Shown: piece by piece, positions 20,301 to 26,942 of the stretch
Position numbering within the stretch: the stretch's first letter is position 1
How the letters are laid out: every line of letters starts with the position of its first letter
Assembly (NCBI GenBank): GCA_039707465.1
Contig: CM077647.1
Coordinates: 176,324,663 to 176,388,662, forward strand
Direction: 5' to 3'
Length of the DNA stretch: 64,000 nt
Source of the DNA: Rhabdophis nuchalis
Lineage: Eukaryota; Chordata; Lepidosauria; Squamata; Natricidae
The notes under the pieces: generated by a model
Seen by the model: the letters and a program-made list of their open reading frames with translations, nothing else
The model's database searches: none
Told to the model about the DNA's origin: nothing
Position numbers and translations under genes: made by a program

Positions 20301-22093
20301 GAACAGGGAAACCTTTACTTATACATAAACCTGGACTAACCCTTTAGGAATTTATGTTTATCACCAGGTTATTCCATTTTCTCAGTGTAATTACCATTGC
20401 TCCCCTGGATACTGGAAGAAAGGGTTGGAAGGAAAACAATTCTGTTGCTACAACTGTGTTCCTTGCCCAGAAAGGAAGATTTCAAATCAAATAGGTAGGT
20501 TAGACATTCCACTTGTCATTAGATAATCCTAAGCAAACTGTAATAAACTACTTTAGTGTAGCAAATAGTTTTGTGAGTTCTTCAAATATTCACTTCATTT
20601 CTTTTTTTAAAAAAAATAATTTTTATTAGACATGTTGCGACATTTATACTGCATTTCCACTCTTTACAGCATCACAGTATTGATATAACTCATATTTACA
20701 TTGTGGCTATTTCAATGTTCTTTCTTTCCAATTATATACATCACTATTCTATATATTGTATAATTATTCATATATGTACATAATACCTTTTAGTTTTAAC
20801 CTGTATCAATATTTACAAATATTTACCTTTCCATTTTAATACACCTCTTAAGTAAACTTTATGTATGGTCTTTACATCTATTTTCTAGCCAATTATACCA
20901 TATGTTCCAAATCATATAATAATCTGTTTCTTCTGTATCTTTTCATTCCGTAGTTAACCTGTCCATCTCTGCACAATTGAGGAATCATTTCTATACTTGT
21001 AAATCACAATCTGTTGTTCTGAATATAAAGATTTCCCATAGGACCCTAACCATAAACTCTTATTTCCATTCCCACAGATTACTTCTCTGTGTTTTGGAAA
21101 AATAGGAAAAGTCAAAATGGTCTAAATTTTAATAAATGTATTGTTTTTTCAAAAATATGGAATGTATAAAAACTTTCCTTGACATTTCTTTCAGATATGA
21201 ATGACTGTTTTGAATGTCCAGAAGATCATTATCCAAATAAAGGGAAGAATGTATGTATCCAGAAACTGCTGGTCTTTCTAAGTTTTAAAGAAACCTTAGG
21301 AATTGGTTTAACCTCAGCAGCTCTTGGTTTCTTCTTCTTGACCTCTTGGGTACTTGGAACATTTATTAAGCACAAGGAGACTCCCATTGTCAAAGCCAAC
21401 AACAGGTCCCTCACCTACACCCTCCTTGTCTCTCTTCTGCTCTGTTTTCTCTCCTCTTTGCTCTTCCTCAGCCGGCCTAGCAAAGTGATCTGCCTTCTCC
21501 GACAATCAATGTTTGGCATCACCTTCTCAGTGGCCATTTCTAGTGTCCTGGCCAAAACCATCACTGTGGTTGTGGCTTTCATGGCCACTAAACCTGGATC
21601 TCAGATGAGAAAATGGGTGGGGAAAAGATTGGCCTTTTCTATTGTCCTTTCCTGTTCTCTCTTCCAAGTATGTATTTGTGTTCTTTGGTTGTCAACATCT
21701 CCCCCATTCCCTGAGTTGGACATGCACTCAGAACTCCAAGAAATGATTTTACAATGCAATGAGGGGTCACCTTTTTTCCTCTACTGTGTCTTGGGCTACA
21801 TGGGTATCTTGGCCATTGCCAGCTTTATTATGGCTTTCCTTGCCCGTAAATTACCTGACAGCTTTAACGAAGCCAAGTTCATCACCTTCAGCATGTTGGC
21901 CTTTTGCAGTGTGTGGATCTCCTTCTTTCCAGCCTATCGGAGCACAAAAGGAAAAGCCATGGTAGCTGTGGAGGTCTTCTCCATCTTGGCCTCCAGTGCT
22001 GCCTTACTGGGATGCATATTCCTGCCAAAATGCTACATCATTGTTTTGCGGCCTAACCTCAACCACAGGGAGCAACTCAGAAAGAGAAATTAG
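2159..22093 (+). CDS. Type-2 vomeronasal receptor, V2R-1 (six exons, complete)
   Basis: Class C G-protein-coupled receptor of vomeronasal sensory neurons; V2Rs detect mainly peptide and protein chemosignals at the plasma membrane. Predicted join: 2159-2355, 3150-3441, 4996-5850, 6523-6750, 20368-20494, 21195-22093. This gives 2598 nt and 865 residues, the usual V2R length. All joints are GT-AG, phases match, and no internal stop occurs. Order: signal peptide (about 1-18), ligand-binding Venus flytrap (about 25-500), cysteine-rich NCD3G linker (about 510-570), seven-helix V2R domain (about 585-850). The start at 2159 is chosen because a hydrophobic leader follows; an in-frame ATG at 2114 would add 15 polar residues. 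Intron 4 is unusually long (13.6 kb) and full of transposons, so efficient splicing is untested. Family assignment is firm; orthology to a named V2R is not claimed. Confidence 0.92.
2356..3149 (+). other. V2R-1 intron 1
   Basis: AT-rich intron. Around 2505-2575 a short retroelement-like tail (CACTTGGCCAATAAAGAATT, then a TTCTG-type repeat) is visible; unit 2 has lost 10 bp of it. Short reading frames at 2742-2997 are open in all units only because the units are nearly identical. Confidence 0.6.
3150..3441 (+). CDS. V2R-1 exon 2: ligand-binding lobe 1
   Basis: The acceptor TTTGCAG ends at 3149; the first base completes the exon 1 leucine codon, then [20 protein letters not shown] reads in frame. 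The [11 protein letters not shown] and AIIGGLGPD motifs are typical of the V2R ANF-receptor domain. The donor is CAG|GTAGTT after 3441, phase 0. The residues are identical in all three units. Confidence 0.93.
3442..4995 (+). other. V2R-1 intron 2
   Basis: A 1.55-kb intron with a − strand CR1 fragment at 3988-4316. The rest is AT-rich with no recognisable element. A frame at 4500-4754 has no identifiable domain and is treated as chance. Confidence 0.7.
3988..4316 (-). mobile_element. CR1 LINE 3' fragment in intron 2
   Basis: On the − strand this encodes a CR1 ORF2 C-terminal piece ([17 protein letters not shown], then [10 protein letters not shown]) followed by the standard CR1 3' UTR (TAGAGTTGGAAGGGTCATTA on the + strand). 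It is more divergent than the CR1 at 938-1412, hence older. It sits at the same position in all units (33699-34027, 58166-58494). Confidence 0.8.
4996..5850 (+). CDS. V2R-1 exon 3: main ligand-binding exon
   Basis: 285 codons, phase 0 at both ends (acceptor TTTAG before 4996; donor CAG|GTAATC after 5850). It opens with [10 protein letters not shown] and contains the conserved [17 protein letters not shown] and [10 protein letters not shown] motifs of V2R flytrap domains. The last ~140 bp differ from units 2 and 3 by clustered replacements (here AHSLHQA and PRKIKKVEF). Confidence 0.93.
5857..6013 (-). mobile_element. Penelope-like element RT fragment in intron 3 (truncated)
   Basis: The − strand encodes [15 protein letters not shown] and [14 protein letters not shown], which match the Penelope-like reverse transcriptase region where a GSP(V/I)SP motif precedes an N-YMEE stretch. 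It starts a few bases after the exon 3 donor. In units 2 and 3 it continues about 150 bp further; unit 1 has lost that and the following sequence in an ~820-bp deletion. Confidence 0.7.
6014..6110. repeat. CT-rich microsatellite in intron 3
   Basis: Runs of CTCTCTCC, TCTATCTCC and TGTCTCTCTG. It abuts the deletion junction specific to unit 1. Confidence 0.8.
6111..6522 (+). other. V2R-1 intron 3, distal part
   Basis: AT-rich intron with a pyrimidine tract (TTCATTCTTTTTCAAG) before the exon 4 acceptor. No repeat recognised. Confidence 0.6.
6523..6750 (+). CDS. V2R-1 exon 4: end of ligand-binding domain
   Basis: 76 codons, phase 0. It reads [19 protein letters not shown] and later [14 protein letters not shown], the conserved V2R exon 4 pattern joining flytrap to cysteine-rich region. 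The acceptor is the TAG at 6520-6522; the donor is CAG|GTGTGG after 6750. Confidence 0.92.
7054..7282 (+). mobile_element. tRNA-derived SINE, 5' part
   Basis: tRNA-like head (AATAGCTCAATGGTTAAAGA, GGGTGAGCTCCCATG) and body (GGTGGGAAGGTAACA, GCCACATGACCATGG) of a common squamate SINE. It breaks off after GAAAATATCTT (7272-7282), and the same 11 bases open its 3' part at 20223. Confidence 0.75.
8341..8500 (-). mobile_element. CR1 LINE 3' fragment in intron 4
   Basis: CR1 3' UTR on the − strand (AATAGCAGAGTTGGAAGGGA near 8363, then the CR1 C-terminal region). A short ACTTCTTAAAG tandem repeat occurs about three times here and twice in unit 3. Confidence 0.75.
8644..8817 (-). mobile_element. L2 LINE 3' fragment with target duplication
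   Basis: A − strand L2 3' end: TATTTATT tail on the left, then CCCCGCCCTTC and GGGCGGCGCACAGG, matching the tail of the L2 at 16061. AAACTAT flanks it on both sides (8637-8643 and 8818-8824). It is present in unit 2 (39171-39340) and absent in unit 3, where a single AAACTAT remains at 63608-63614. Confidence 0.85.
9660..9840. repeat. Purine-rich (GA)n tract
   Basis: About 180 bp of almost pure A and G on the + strand (GAGAGGGA and GGAAGG motifs). A non-coding simple repeat; the − strand frames through it are proline/serine/leucine-rich chance frames. Confidence 0.85.
10053..10920 (+). repeat. ~59-bp minisatellite, array 1 (about 15 units)
   Basis: Units of 57-61 bp built on CAACTCTCCATGCCTGCAAC, GAGCTCCCTGCGCCACGCCC and CCTGCCTCCTCCCCCCTCC. 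Most units keep a CCACGCCC or CCACACCC core. Length jitter around a non-multiple of three keeps several frames open; the proline-rich frames are not genes. Confidence 0.92.
11192..11202 (+). promoter_or_regulatory. Putative self-priming segment (start of R), LTR 1
   Basis: ATTCCTTGCTT is the exact reverse complement of AAGCAAGGAAT at 11309-11319, three bases after the LTR end. Tf1/sushi-type retrotransposons prime reverse transcription by folding the RNA 5' end onto such a site instead of using a tRNA. The same pair is at 14002-14012 and 14119-14129. Confidence 0.65.
11587..12063 (+). pseudogene. gag-like/integrase deletion fusion (chromovirus copy 1)
   Basis: 158 codons. The first ~92 residues are charged and gag-like (arginine- and lysine-rich, no zinc knuckle). 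From about residue 93 the frame reads integrase core ([20 protein letters not shown], then HHPQT and [10 protein letters not shown]). The second catalytic Asp and the Glu region are visible; the first Asp is lost with the deletion. A TGA at 12061-12063 ends it; the sister copy has CGA there and reads 21 codons further. Not functional. Confidence 0.8.
12470..12784 (+). pseudogene. Integrase C-terminus with chromodomain (chromovirus copy 1)
   Basis: Encodes [17 protein letters not shown], the integrase C-terminal motif of chromoviruses, then [20 protein letters not shown], the chromodomain core that targets integration to modified chromatin. It ends with [10 protein letters not shown] and a stop, the usual end of sushi-like pol. 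It is cut off from the upstream integrase by frameshifts and stops between 12064 and 12470. Confidence 0.85.
12899..14115 (+). repeat. Chromovirus LTR 2 (complete, 1217 bp, minisatellite in U3)
   Basis: It begins TGTCAGTCCCC directly after the polypurine tract GGAGGAGGGGCGGA and ends TGACA at 14115, giving TGTCA...TGACA inverted ends. About 824 bp of it is minisatellite (12907-13730). TGTCAGTC appears again at 13732 right after the array, so without the array the LTR would be about 390 bp. It is shared as 3' LTR of copy 1 and 5' LTR of copy 2. Confidence 0.8.
12907..13730 (+). repeat. ~59-bp minisatellite, array 2 (about 14 units)
   Basis: Same unit family as array 1. The order of unit variants (ATGGAGCTCC, ACAGACCTCC, ATTCTCCC types) parallels array 1 in its second half, showing that the arrays were copied as blocks. 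Confidence 0.92.
14396..14935 (+). pseudogene. gag-like/integrase deletion fusion (chromovirus copy 2)
   Basis: Same fusion as at 11587, reading 179 codons because the copy 1 TGA is CGA here; it adds [14 protein letters not shown] and ends at a TAA after HAEVA (14933-14935). The gag-to-integrase deletion joint is identical in both copies, so it predates the tandem event. Confidence 0.8.
15279..15593 (+). pseudogene. Integrase C-terminus with chromodomain (chromovirus copy 2)
   Basis: Same content as 12470-12784, with one visible replacement in the chromodomain (HYKVKD for HYEVKD). Not connected in frame to the rest of integrase. Confidence 0.85.
15708..16060 (+). repeat. Chromovirus LTR 3, truncated, with minisatellite array 3
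   Basis: It starts TGTCAGTCTCC after the polypurine tract and carries about five minisatellite units, then stops abruptly where the L2 3' tail begins (16061). The post-array part of the LTR (TATA, R, TGACA end) is missing. Confidence 0.8.
16061..19560 (-). mobile_element. L2 LINE, near full length
   Basis: 3' end at 16061 with an (AAATTC)n-type tail; 5' end near 19560. It holds an endonuclease and a reverse transcriptase in one frame, broken by two stops. Unit 2 carries the same insertion (41139-44010) with an internal deletion. The coding part is much less decayed than the CR1 pieces, suggesting one of the younger elements in the intron. Confidence 0.85.
16269..19559 (-). pseudogene. L2 ORF2: endonuclease and reverse transcriptase, two in-frame stops
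   Basis: Read on the − strand, one frame runs from 19559 to 16269. An APE-type endonuclease ([49 protein letters not shown]) lies at 19080-18430. A reverse transcriptase follows with [37 protein letters not shown] and YADDTQLY. The L2/CR1 C-terminal region has LHWLPV and [15 protein letters not shown]. It is interrupted by TAG at 18411-18413 and TGA at 18219-18221, with no frameshift seen by eye. The endonuclease would nick the target and the RT prime from it. Inactive as read. Confidence 0.85.
19561..19980. repeat. C-rich block and (GGTA)n-type microsatellite
   Basis: 19680-19780 is C-rich non-coding DNA. 19820-19950 is a degenerate GTAG/GAGA repeat (GGTAGGTAGGTAG). Repeated in unit 2 at 44011-44430. 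Possibly part of a non-autonomous Helitron ending at 20126. Confidence 0.6.
19985..20037 (+). mobile_element. L2 3' tail fragment
   Basis: GAGAAGGGCGGGGTATAAAT followed by (AAATA)n is the L2 3' end on the + strand, without coding sequence. Confidence 0.6.
20098..20126 (+). mobile_element. Helitron 3' terminus (candidate)
   Basis: A hairpin CCACA-gaaacg-TGTGG (20098-20113), nine bases, then CTAG followed by T. This fits the Helitron rule of a short 3' hairpin 9-12 nt before a CTRR end inserted next to T. The 5' end (TC) was not located and no Rep/helicase is present. Same in unit 2 at 44548-44576. Confidence 0.55.
20223..20320 (+). mobile_element. tRNA-derived SINE, 3' part
   Basis: It opens with GAAAATATCTT, then TCGGACAATGCTGGCTCCC, GAGCACTGTGTCCTAGAGTT and GGGAAACCTTTACTT, the standard 3' half of the SINE whose 5' half ends at 7282. 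The 11-base overlap is a target-site duplication for the ~12.9 kb between them. Confidence 0.8.
20368..20494 (+). CDS. V2R-1 exon 5: cysteine-rich NCD3G linker
   Basis: It reads [19 protein letters not shown] and [18 protein letters not shown]. The cysteine spacing is that of the NCD3G domain that couples the flytrap to the helices. The acceptor CACCAG ends at 20367; the donor is ATAG|GTAGGT after 20494, leaving one base for a codon finished by exon 6. Unit 2 has Asp for Tyr in CNYHC. Confidence 0.9.
20495..21194 (+). other. V2R-1 intron 5
   Basis: AT-rich. 20600-21040 looks like a − strand LINE 3' region: it begins with T-runs (an A tail on the − strand) and continues with low-complexity, L1-like AT-rich sequence. 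Class uncertain. The acceptor is TTTCTTTCAG at 21194. Confidence 0.5.
21195..22093 (+). CDS. V2R-1 exon 6: seven-helix domain and C-terminus
   Basis: It completes an Asp codon, then [20 protein letters not shown] (end of the cysteine-rich region). Seven hydrophobic helices follow, with landmark V2R motifs: [73 protein letters not shown] and [11 protein letters not shown]. Stop TAG at 22091-22093. Residues are identical in unit 2. A possible AATAAA lies at 22492-22497 inside an L2 remnant. Confidence 0.95.
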
Positions 22094-22906
22094 TACATCA
22101 TGTGATATTTCTGGCTTTGAGAAATCGCTACACAAAAAAAGAGGAGGATTGTTTGCTATCTGTGCGATACATATAGAAATTATTAATTCTGACAAGAGAG
22201 GATTAATGGAGAAATTATCCTGCTCACTAAGATTTATTGTAGTTGCCAATTGCAAAAACAAAAAGCTCATCCTGCTGCATTTACAATCATTCTCCAATAT
22301 TATTTAATTATACACCTTCGGTCTTTCAATACCACAAGACAGAAGGACATTGGAAATCCAGTTTTCTTCTTAGAAGATTAGAGATATTGAATCAAATCAT
22401 GTTCAATGTTTACAGGTTTTTAAAATTTATTAATGTAGAAAATGTATATAACTGTCTACTTGCTCATAATGACTCTAGGCACCTTATAAGCAATAAAACA
22501 CAATATAGACAAAAATAAAAATTAAATATCATATCCACCCCCAGTGAAAAAATACAGTCAAATAAGCCATTTGTTGGGCTCCATCCCACCCAGTGTTTCC
22601 TAGGCCTTGTGGCAAAACTAGGCCATCAGGGCCTTATGTAAGATTGTCAAAGTGGGGGACAGTCGTTTTTCTGAAGGGATTATGTTCCAGAGGGAGGGAG
22701 CCACCATGGAGAAGGCCCTTCTTCCGGATCCCACCAAGTGTACCTGCTCAGGGGACTTTGCCATTTTCATGATTTTTATATTTTTTATTTATAAATGACT
22801 TCATAAATGTAGTAAAAAGGGAATTACATATTATAAAGATGTATTTAACACAGTATCAGAGGGATATTCCTTTTTAGATAGGTGTGGGGTCAGTAAAATG
22901 CGAATG
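22094..22906. other. 3' flank of V2R-1 with L2 remnant
   Basis: 22410-22745 resembles a decayed − strand L2 3' region (GACTCTAGGCACCTTATAAGC; GTTCCAGAGGGAGGGAGCCA, similar to the L2 C-terminus). The remainder is AT-rich without recognisable content. Confidence 0.5.
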
Positions 22907-22914
22907 TTATAGAG

Positions 22915-23484
22915 CCGTGATGGTGAAAGTATGGCAGGGGTGCCACAGGTGGCACAAGGAGTCATATTTTCTGGCATGCCAGCCATCAATTCCAGCACAC
23001 ATGCACGCGCCAGCCATCTCCCTTTTCACTTTTCCAGAGGGCTGAGGGAGGCCATTTTCACCTTCCCCATGCTTCAGGAAAGACTCCAGAGGCTGGAGAG
23101 GGTGAAAAACAGCCCAATTTGCCCAACTGGAAGTTCATTTCCAAACTTCCGGTTCAGCTGTGGAGGTATTTTTTCACCCTCCCCAGCCTCCGGAGTCTTT
23201 CCTGAAGCATGGGCAGGGTGAAAAAACAGCCCCAATGGGTCAACTGCAAGTTTGGAAATGATCCATTTCCGGCTTCCAAGGGATTGGGGGGAGGCCTTTT
23301 TTGCCTTCCCCAAGCTTTAGAAAAGCCTCCGGATCCTAGGGAGGTGACATGTCTGCATGTGCAAAGGAGTCTCATGCCATCATGTGCCAGTGGGCAGGGA
23401 GGATGGAATTGGTGTGGGCACACACGCACAGTAGCACACGTGCACCATTTTGGCACACCATAAAAAAAAGTTTCACCATCACTG
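22915..23484. mobile_element. hAT-type non-autonomous DNA transposon
   Basis: 570 bp with inverted ends CCGTGATGGTGAAA and TTTCACCATCACTG, flanked by perfect 8-bp duplications TTATAGAG (22907-22914 and 23485-23492). End sequence and 8-bp duplication are those of hAT elements. The interior is largely an imperfect inverted repeat (CTTCCCCATGCTTCAGGAA versus TTTCCTGAAGCATGGG) and has no transposase. Confidence 0.88.
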
Positions 23485-23492
23485 TTATAGAG

Positions 23493-25561
23493 TGACCCGC
23501 TCCGAGTCTGAATGGACACTGGTAAGATCGTATTTAAAGACCTACCTAGTGGCGATAAGAGCGGTGAAATGTAACTATTTCTCTGCTCTTATCGCATCTG
23601 CAGATAACCGGCCTACCACCCTGTTTAGGGGGACCCGCTCCCTTCTTCACCTGAGGGCGCAGGATTCCCCCTTGCAGGGTCATGCGGAGGAATTTGGGTG
23701 TTATCTGCATGATAAAATGGATCAGATTCAGGATGGGTTGGCCTCCGATTGGAGTAGTTCAGACGGGCTGACCGAGTCAGGTCTTGAGAAGGCTATCTGG
23801 GAGGAGTTCGATCCTGTGACTCCTGAGGACATGGACAGGATGCTGGGGCGACTGAACGCCACCACATGTTTATTGGACCCGTGTCCCTCCTGGTTCGTAC
23901 TGGCCTCCCGGGAGGTTACACGAGGCTGGCTCCAGGGAATTGTCAACGCTTCTTTGAGTGAAGGGTTTCTGCCGGCCGCCTTGAAAGAGGCAGTGGTGAA
24001 GCCCCTCCTCAAGAAGCCTTCCTTGGACCCGGCTGTGTTGCCCAACTACCGTCCTGTCTCCAACCTTCGATTTCTTGCAAAGGTTGTTGAAAGTGTGGTG
24101 GCGTGGCAGCTCTCTCAGCACCTGGATGAAGTTGTCTATCTGGACTCGCGCCAGTCCGGCTTCCGGCCTGGGTACAGCACAGAGACGTCATTGGTCGCAT
24201 TGGTGGATGATCTCTGGATGATCTCTGGAGGGCCCGGGATAGGGGTTGTTCCTATATCCTGGTCCTGTTAGATCTCTCAGTGGCTTTTGATACCATCGAC
24301 CATGGTATCATGCTGCGCCGGCTGGAGGGGCTGGGGGTGGGGGGCGCCATTTTACGGTGGTTCTCCTCCTACCTCTCCGACCGGTTGCAATTTGTGTTGG
24401 CAGGAGGGCAGAGGTCGACATCAAGGTACCTCACTTGTGGGGTCCCACAGAGGTCGGTCCGCTCGCCCCTCCTGTTCAACATCTATATGAAGCCGTTGGG
24501 AGAGATCATCCGTGGTTTCGGGGTAGAGTTCCATCAGTACGCTGATGACACTCAGTTGTACATCTTTACCCCGGATCACCCCAAAGATGCGGTGGAAGTG
24601 ATGTCCCAGTGTCTGGAGGCCGTGCGAGTCTGGATGGGGAGAAACAGGCTCCGACTCAACTCATCCAAGACCGAGTGGCTATGGCTTCCGGCATCACGGT
24701 ATAGCCAGTTGGTGACATTGCTGGCTATTGGGGGCGAGTCATTGGCCCCTCCAGAGAGGGCTCGCTACATCGACTCCTCCTGGACTCTTGGCTGTCTCTG
24801 GAAGATCATATGACAGACGTGGCCAGGGGGGCTTTTTATCAAGTTCGCCTGATACGCCAGTTACGCCCATTTCTGGATTGTGATGCTTTAAGCACGGTCA
24901 CTCAAGCCCTCGTCATCTCCCGCCTGGACTATTTCAATGCGCTCTACATGGGGCTTCCCTTGAGGTGCACCCGGAGGCTCCAGTTGGTTCAGAATGCAGC
25001 CGCGTGGGGGATTTTGGGAGCATCTAGGCGCTCCCATGTGACATCTCTCCTGCGTGAGCTGCACTGGCTGCCTGTGGCTTTCCAGGTGCACTTCAAGATA
25101 TTAGTGACCATCTTCAAAACGCTTCATGGCAAGGGACCTGGCTATTTGCAAGACCGCCTCCTGCTACCAAACACCAACCACTGACCAGTGCGCTCCCACA
25201 GGGAGGGCCTCCTCAGGGTGCCATCAGCCAGGCAATGTTGGCTGGCGACCCCCAGGGGGAGAGCCTTCTCTGTGGCAGCCCCTGCCCTCTGGAATGACCT
25301 ACCCCCTGACCTACGGACGTCCACGAACCTGCGCCTTTTCTGTCGGGCCTTGAAGATCTATTTATTTCGTGCGGCCAGCCTATCATAGTTTTAAACTGTT
25401 TTAGTAGGGTTTTTTAGCAGGGGTTTTAAGGACAGGCTAATTATGTAATATATTTTAATATATGTTATGTTTTGTATTATTGATTTTTATCGCTGCCTGT
25501 ACACCGTCCTGAGTCCCGAAAGGGAGAAGAGCGGTATACAAATCTAATAAATACTAAATAC
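23493..25561 (+). mobile_element. L2 LINE, 5'-truncated, degraded
   Basis: Encodes the L2 reverse transcriptase in broken frames: 23495-24269 ([31 protein letters not shown]), 24280-24813 ([23 protein letters not shown]) and 24810-25400 ([30 protein letters not shown]). Frame breaks lie near 24270 and 24790, and the C-terminal part has a TGA at 25182-25184. A GATGATCTCTG duplication near 24209-24230 accompanies the first break. The 3' end has an AATAAATACTAAATAC tail. The hAT element sits at its 5' edge. Confidence 0.85.
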
Positions 25562-25795
25562 TATGTTGTTGTTATTTAATCATGCTCACTCTCTAGTCCT
25601 CCACTTATGTCCACTGTAACCTATTCTTTTAATAATACAAAAGAATTAGTGAAGGGAAATGAAATGTATTCTTCCTTCTATCTCATCCTTTACTAGAAAC
25701 GTATGCAGGCCCATAAGCATCATAAAGAGTGATTTGACTGGATCTTTTCCTTTTTTAGTTTTACAGCTTTTGATTCTTTCAAATAATAGCGAAAG
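25562..25795. other. Flank left of the gypsy element
   Basis: AT-rich DNA with no recognised feature. It ends with GAAAG (25791-25795), the probable target duplication of the gypsy insertion. Confidence 0.5.
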
Positions 25796-26020
25796 TTCTA
25801 AGTCCTTAGACTTACTATCAAACACTCCCATTGGCTAAAGGTCGCACCCAGTTTGGGCGGGAGAATTACAGGTTCTCTATTGGTTAATCGTCTGACAGCT
25901 GACTCTATATGAGAGCTGTCAGATGGGTGGTTCTTTGTTACAGTTTGGTTCAGTTCGTATTAAACAGTTTAAAGCAGCGACCTGCCTCCATGTTTTTACC
26001 TCAGAGAACAGTCTTGAGCA
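25796..26020 (+). repeat. 5' LTR of gypsy element (unit 1/2 border)
   Basis: 225 bp ending TTGAGCA. Compared with the 3' LTR it has TATATGAG in place of TATATAAG, starts TT rather than TG, and has 5 extra bases after GGCTAAAG. The TATA change is shared by the 50242 copy. Confidence 0.85.
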
Positions 26021-26032
26021 CTGGTGAAGAAG

Positions 26033-26846
26033 ATGTCAAATGTTCCTGCATTTGCCCGATTTGTCCCAGAGAGAGAATCGTGGGATGCTTTTATCGAGCA
26101 TTTTGACTGTTTTATGATCGCAAGTGATCTTGGTGAGATTTCCGAGGAGCGCAAGACTGGTTTTTTTCTGAGTGCCTGTGGGCTAGCTATGTTTTCTACT
26201 GCTAGAGCATTAGCAGCTCCAGCTCTTGCACATTCCCTGCCTTGAGATGTGTTGATGACTAGACTTAAAAGGACATTATGCCCCCTCACCATCCCGTTTT
26301 GCCAGACGCTACGCATTTCAATGGTGCTGTCAGAAGGAGGGCGAGTCTGTTAGCCAGTATTTGGCATAATTGAGGAGTGCTGCTATACATTGTGAATTTG
26401 CTAATCTTGATGAGGCACTTTTAGAGCAATTGACTTGGGGCACCAATGATGCAAAATTGCAGCGCAGGCTGCTTGCTCGTTCTGAATTAACGTTGCAGAT
26501 TGCTGTTGATGAGGCAAGGGCGGCTGAACAATCAGCTCATTCTGCCACTGAAATTCAAAGATATCATGCTGGCAAGCCTTTGTTGCCTGTGTCTGCCCTG
26601 TCTGACCAGGCATTTTGTGATTACGATGGCCAGCCGAGTGAGGAGTCTGAGGTGTGTCACCTCAAGATGATGTCTGCAGCGTGGCAAGGAAGACCTTCTA
26701 CCACCTCTCAGACGGGCTGTTTCAGCTGCGGCGGGAATCATAGGCGATCTTCATGCAAGTTCAACAACGTGCATTGCCGTCGTTGTGGGAAGAGGGGTCA
26801 TCTGGCCTACTTTTGCAGGGCTCCTCTGCCTTCGCCTGAGCTTTAG
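26033..26846 (+). pseudogene. gypsy gag, broken
   Basis: N-terminal part 26033-26242 (MSNVPAFARFVPERESWDAF) ends at a TGA (26243-26245). The middle is out of frame and has a further TAA (26368). The C-terminal part 26370-26846 carries two CCHC zinc knuckles, C-X2-C-X3-H-X4-C (CFSCGGNHRRSSC) and C-X2-C-X4-H-X4-C (CRRCGKRGHLAYFC), which in a live element bind genomic RNA. Confidence 0.8.
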
Positions 26847-26942
26847 GCTAGCCGACCTCCGTCCCGGCAAACTGACCATCGGAAGGACAGATCTGGGGCA
26901 AACTGTCATGACATTGGGGATTGTTCTGAGGGTGCTGACTGG

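Larger units (their letters stand above)
6751..20367 (+). other. V2R-1 intron 4 (13.6 kb, transposon-filled)
   Basis: It contains, in order, a split SINE, an unclassified LINE-like insertion with nested CR1 and L2 pieces, a concatemerised chromovirus with minisatellite LTRs, a near full-length L2, simple repeats and a Helitron end; each is listed separately. The first 300 bp (6751-7053) are plain AT-rich intron. The unit 2 counterpart is only 7.5 kb. Confidence 0.85.

Noticed and set aside
21229..22307. Additional small frames over and after exon 6, on both strands
   Set aside because: Shadows of the seven-helix exon or 3' flank; no independent support.
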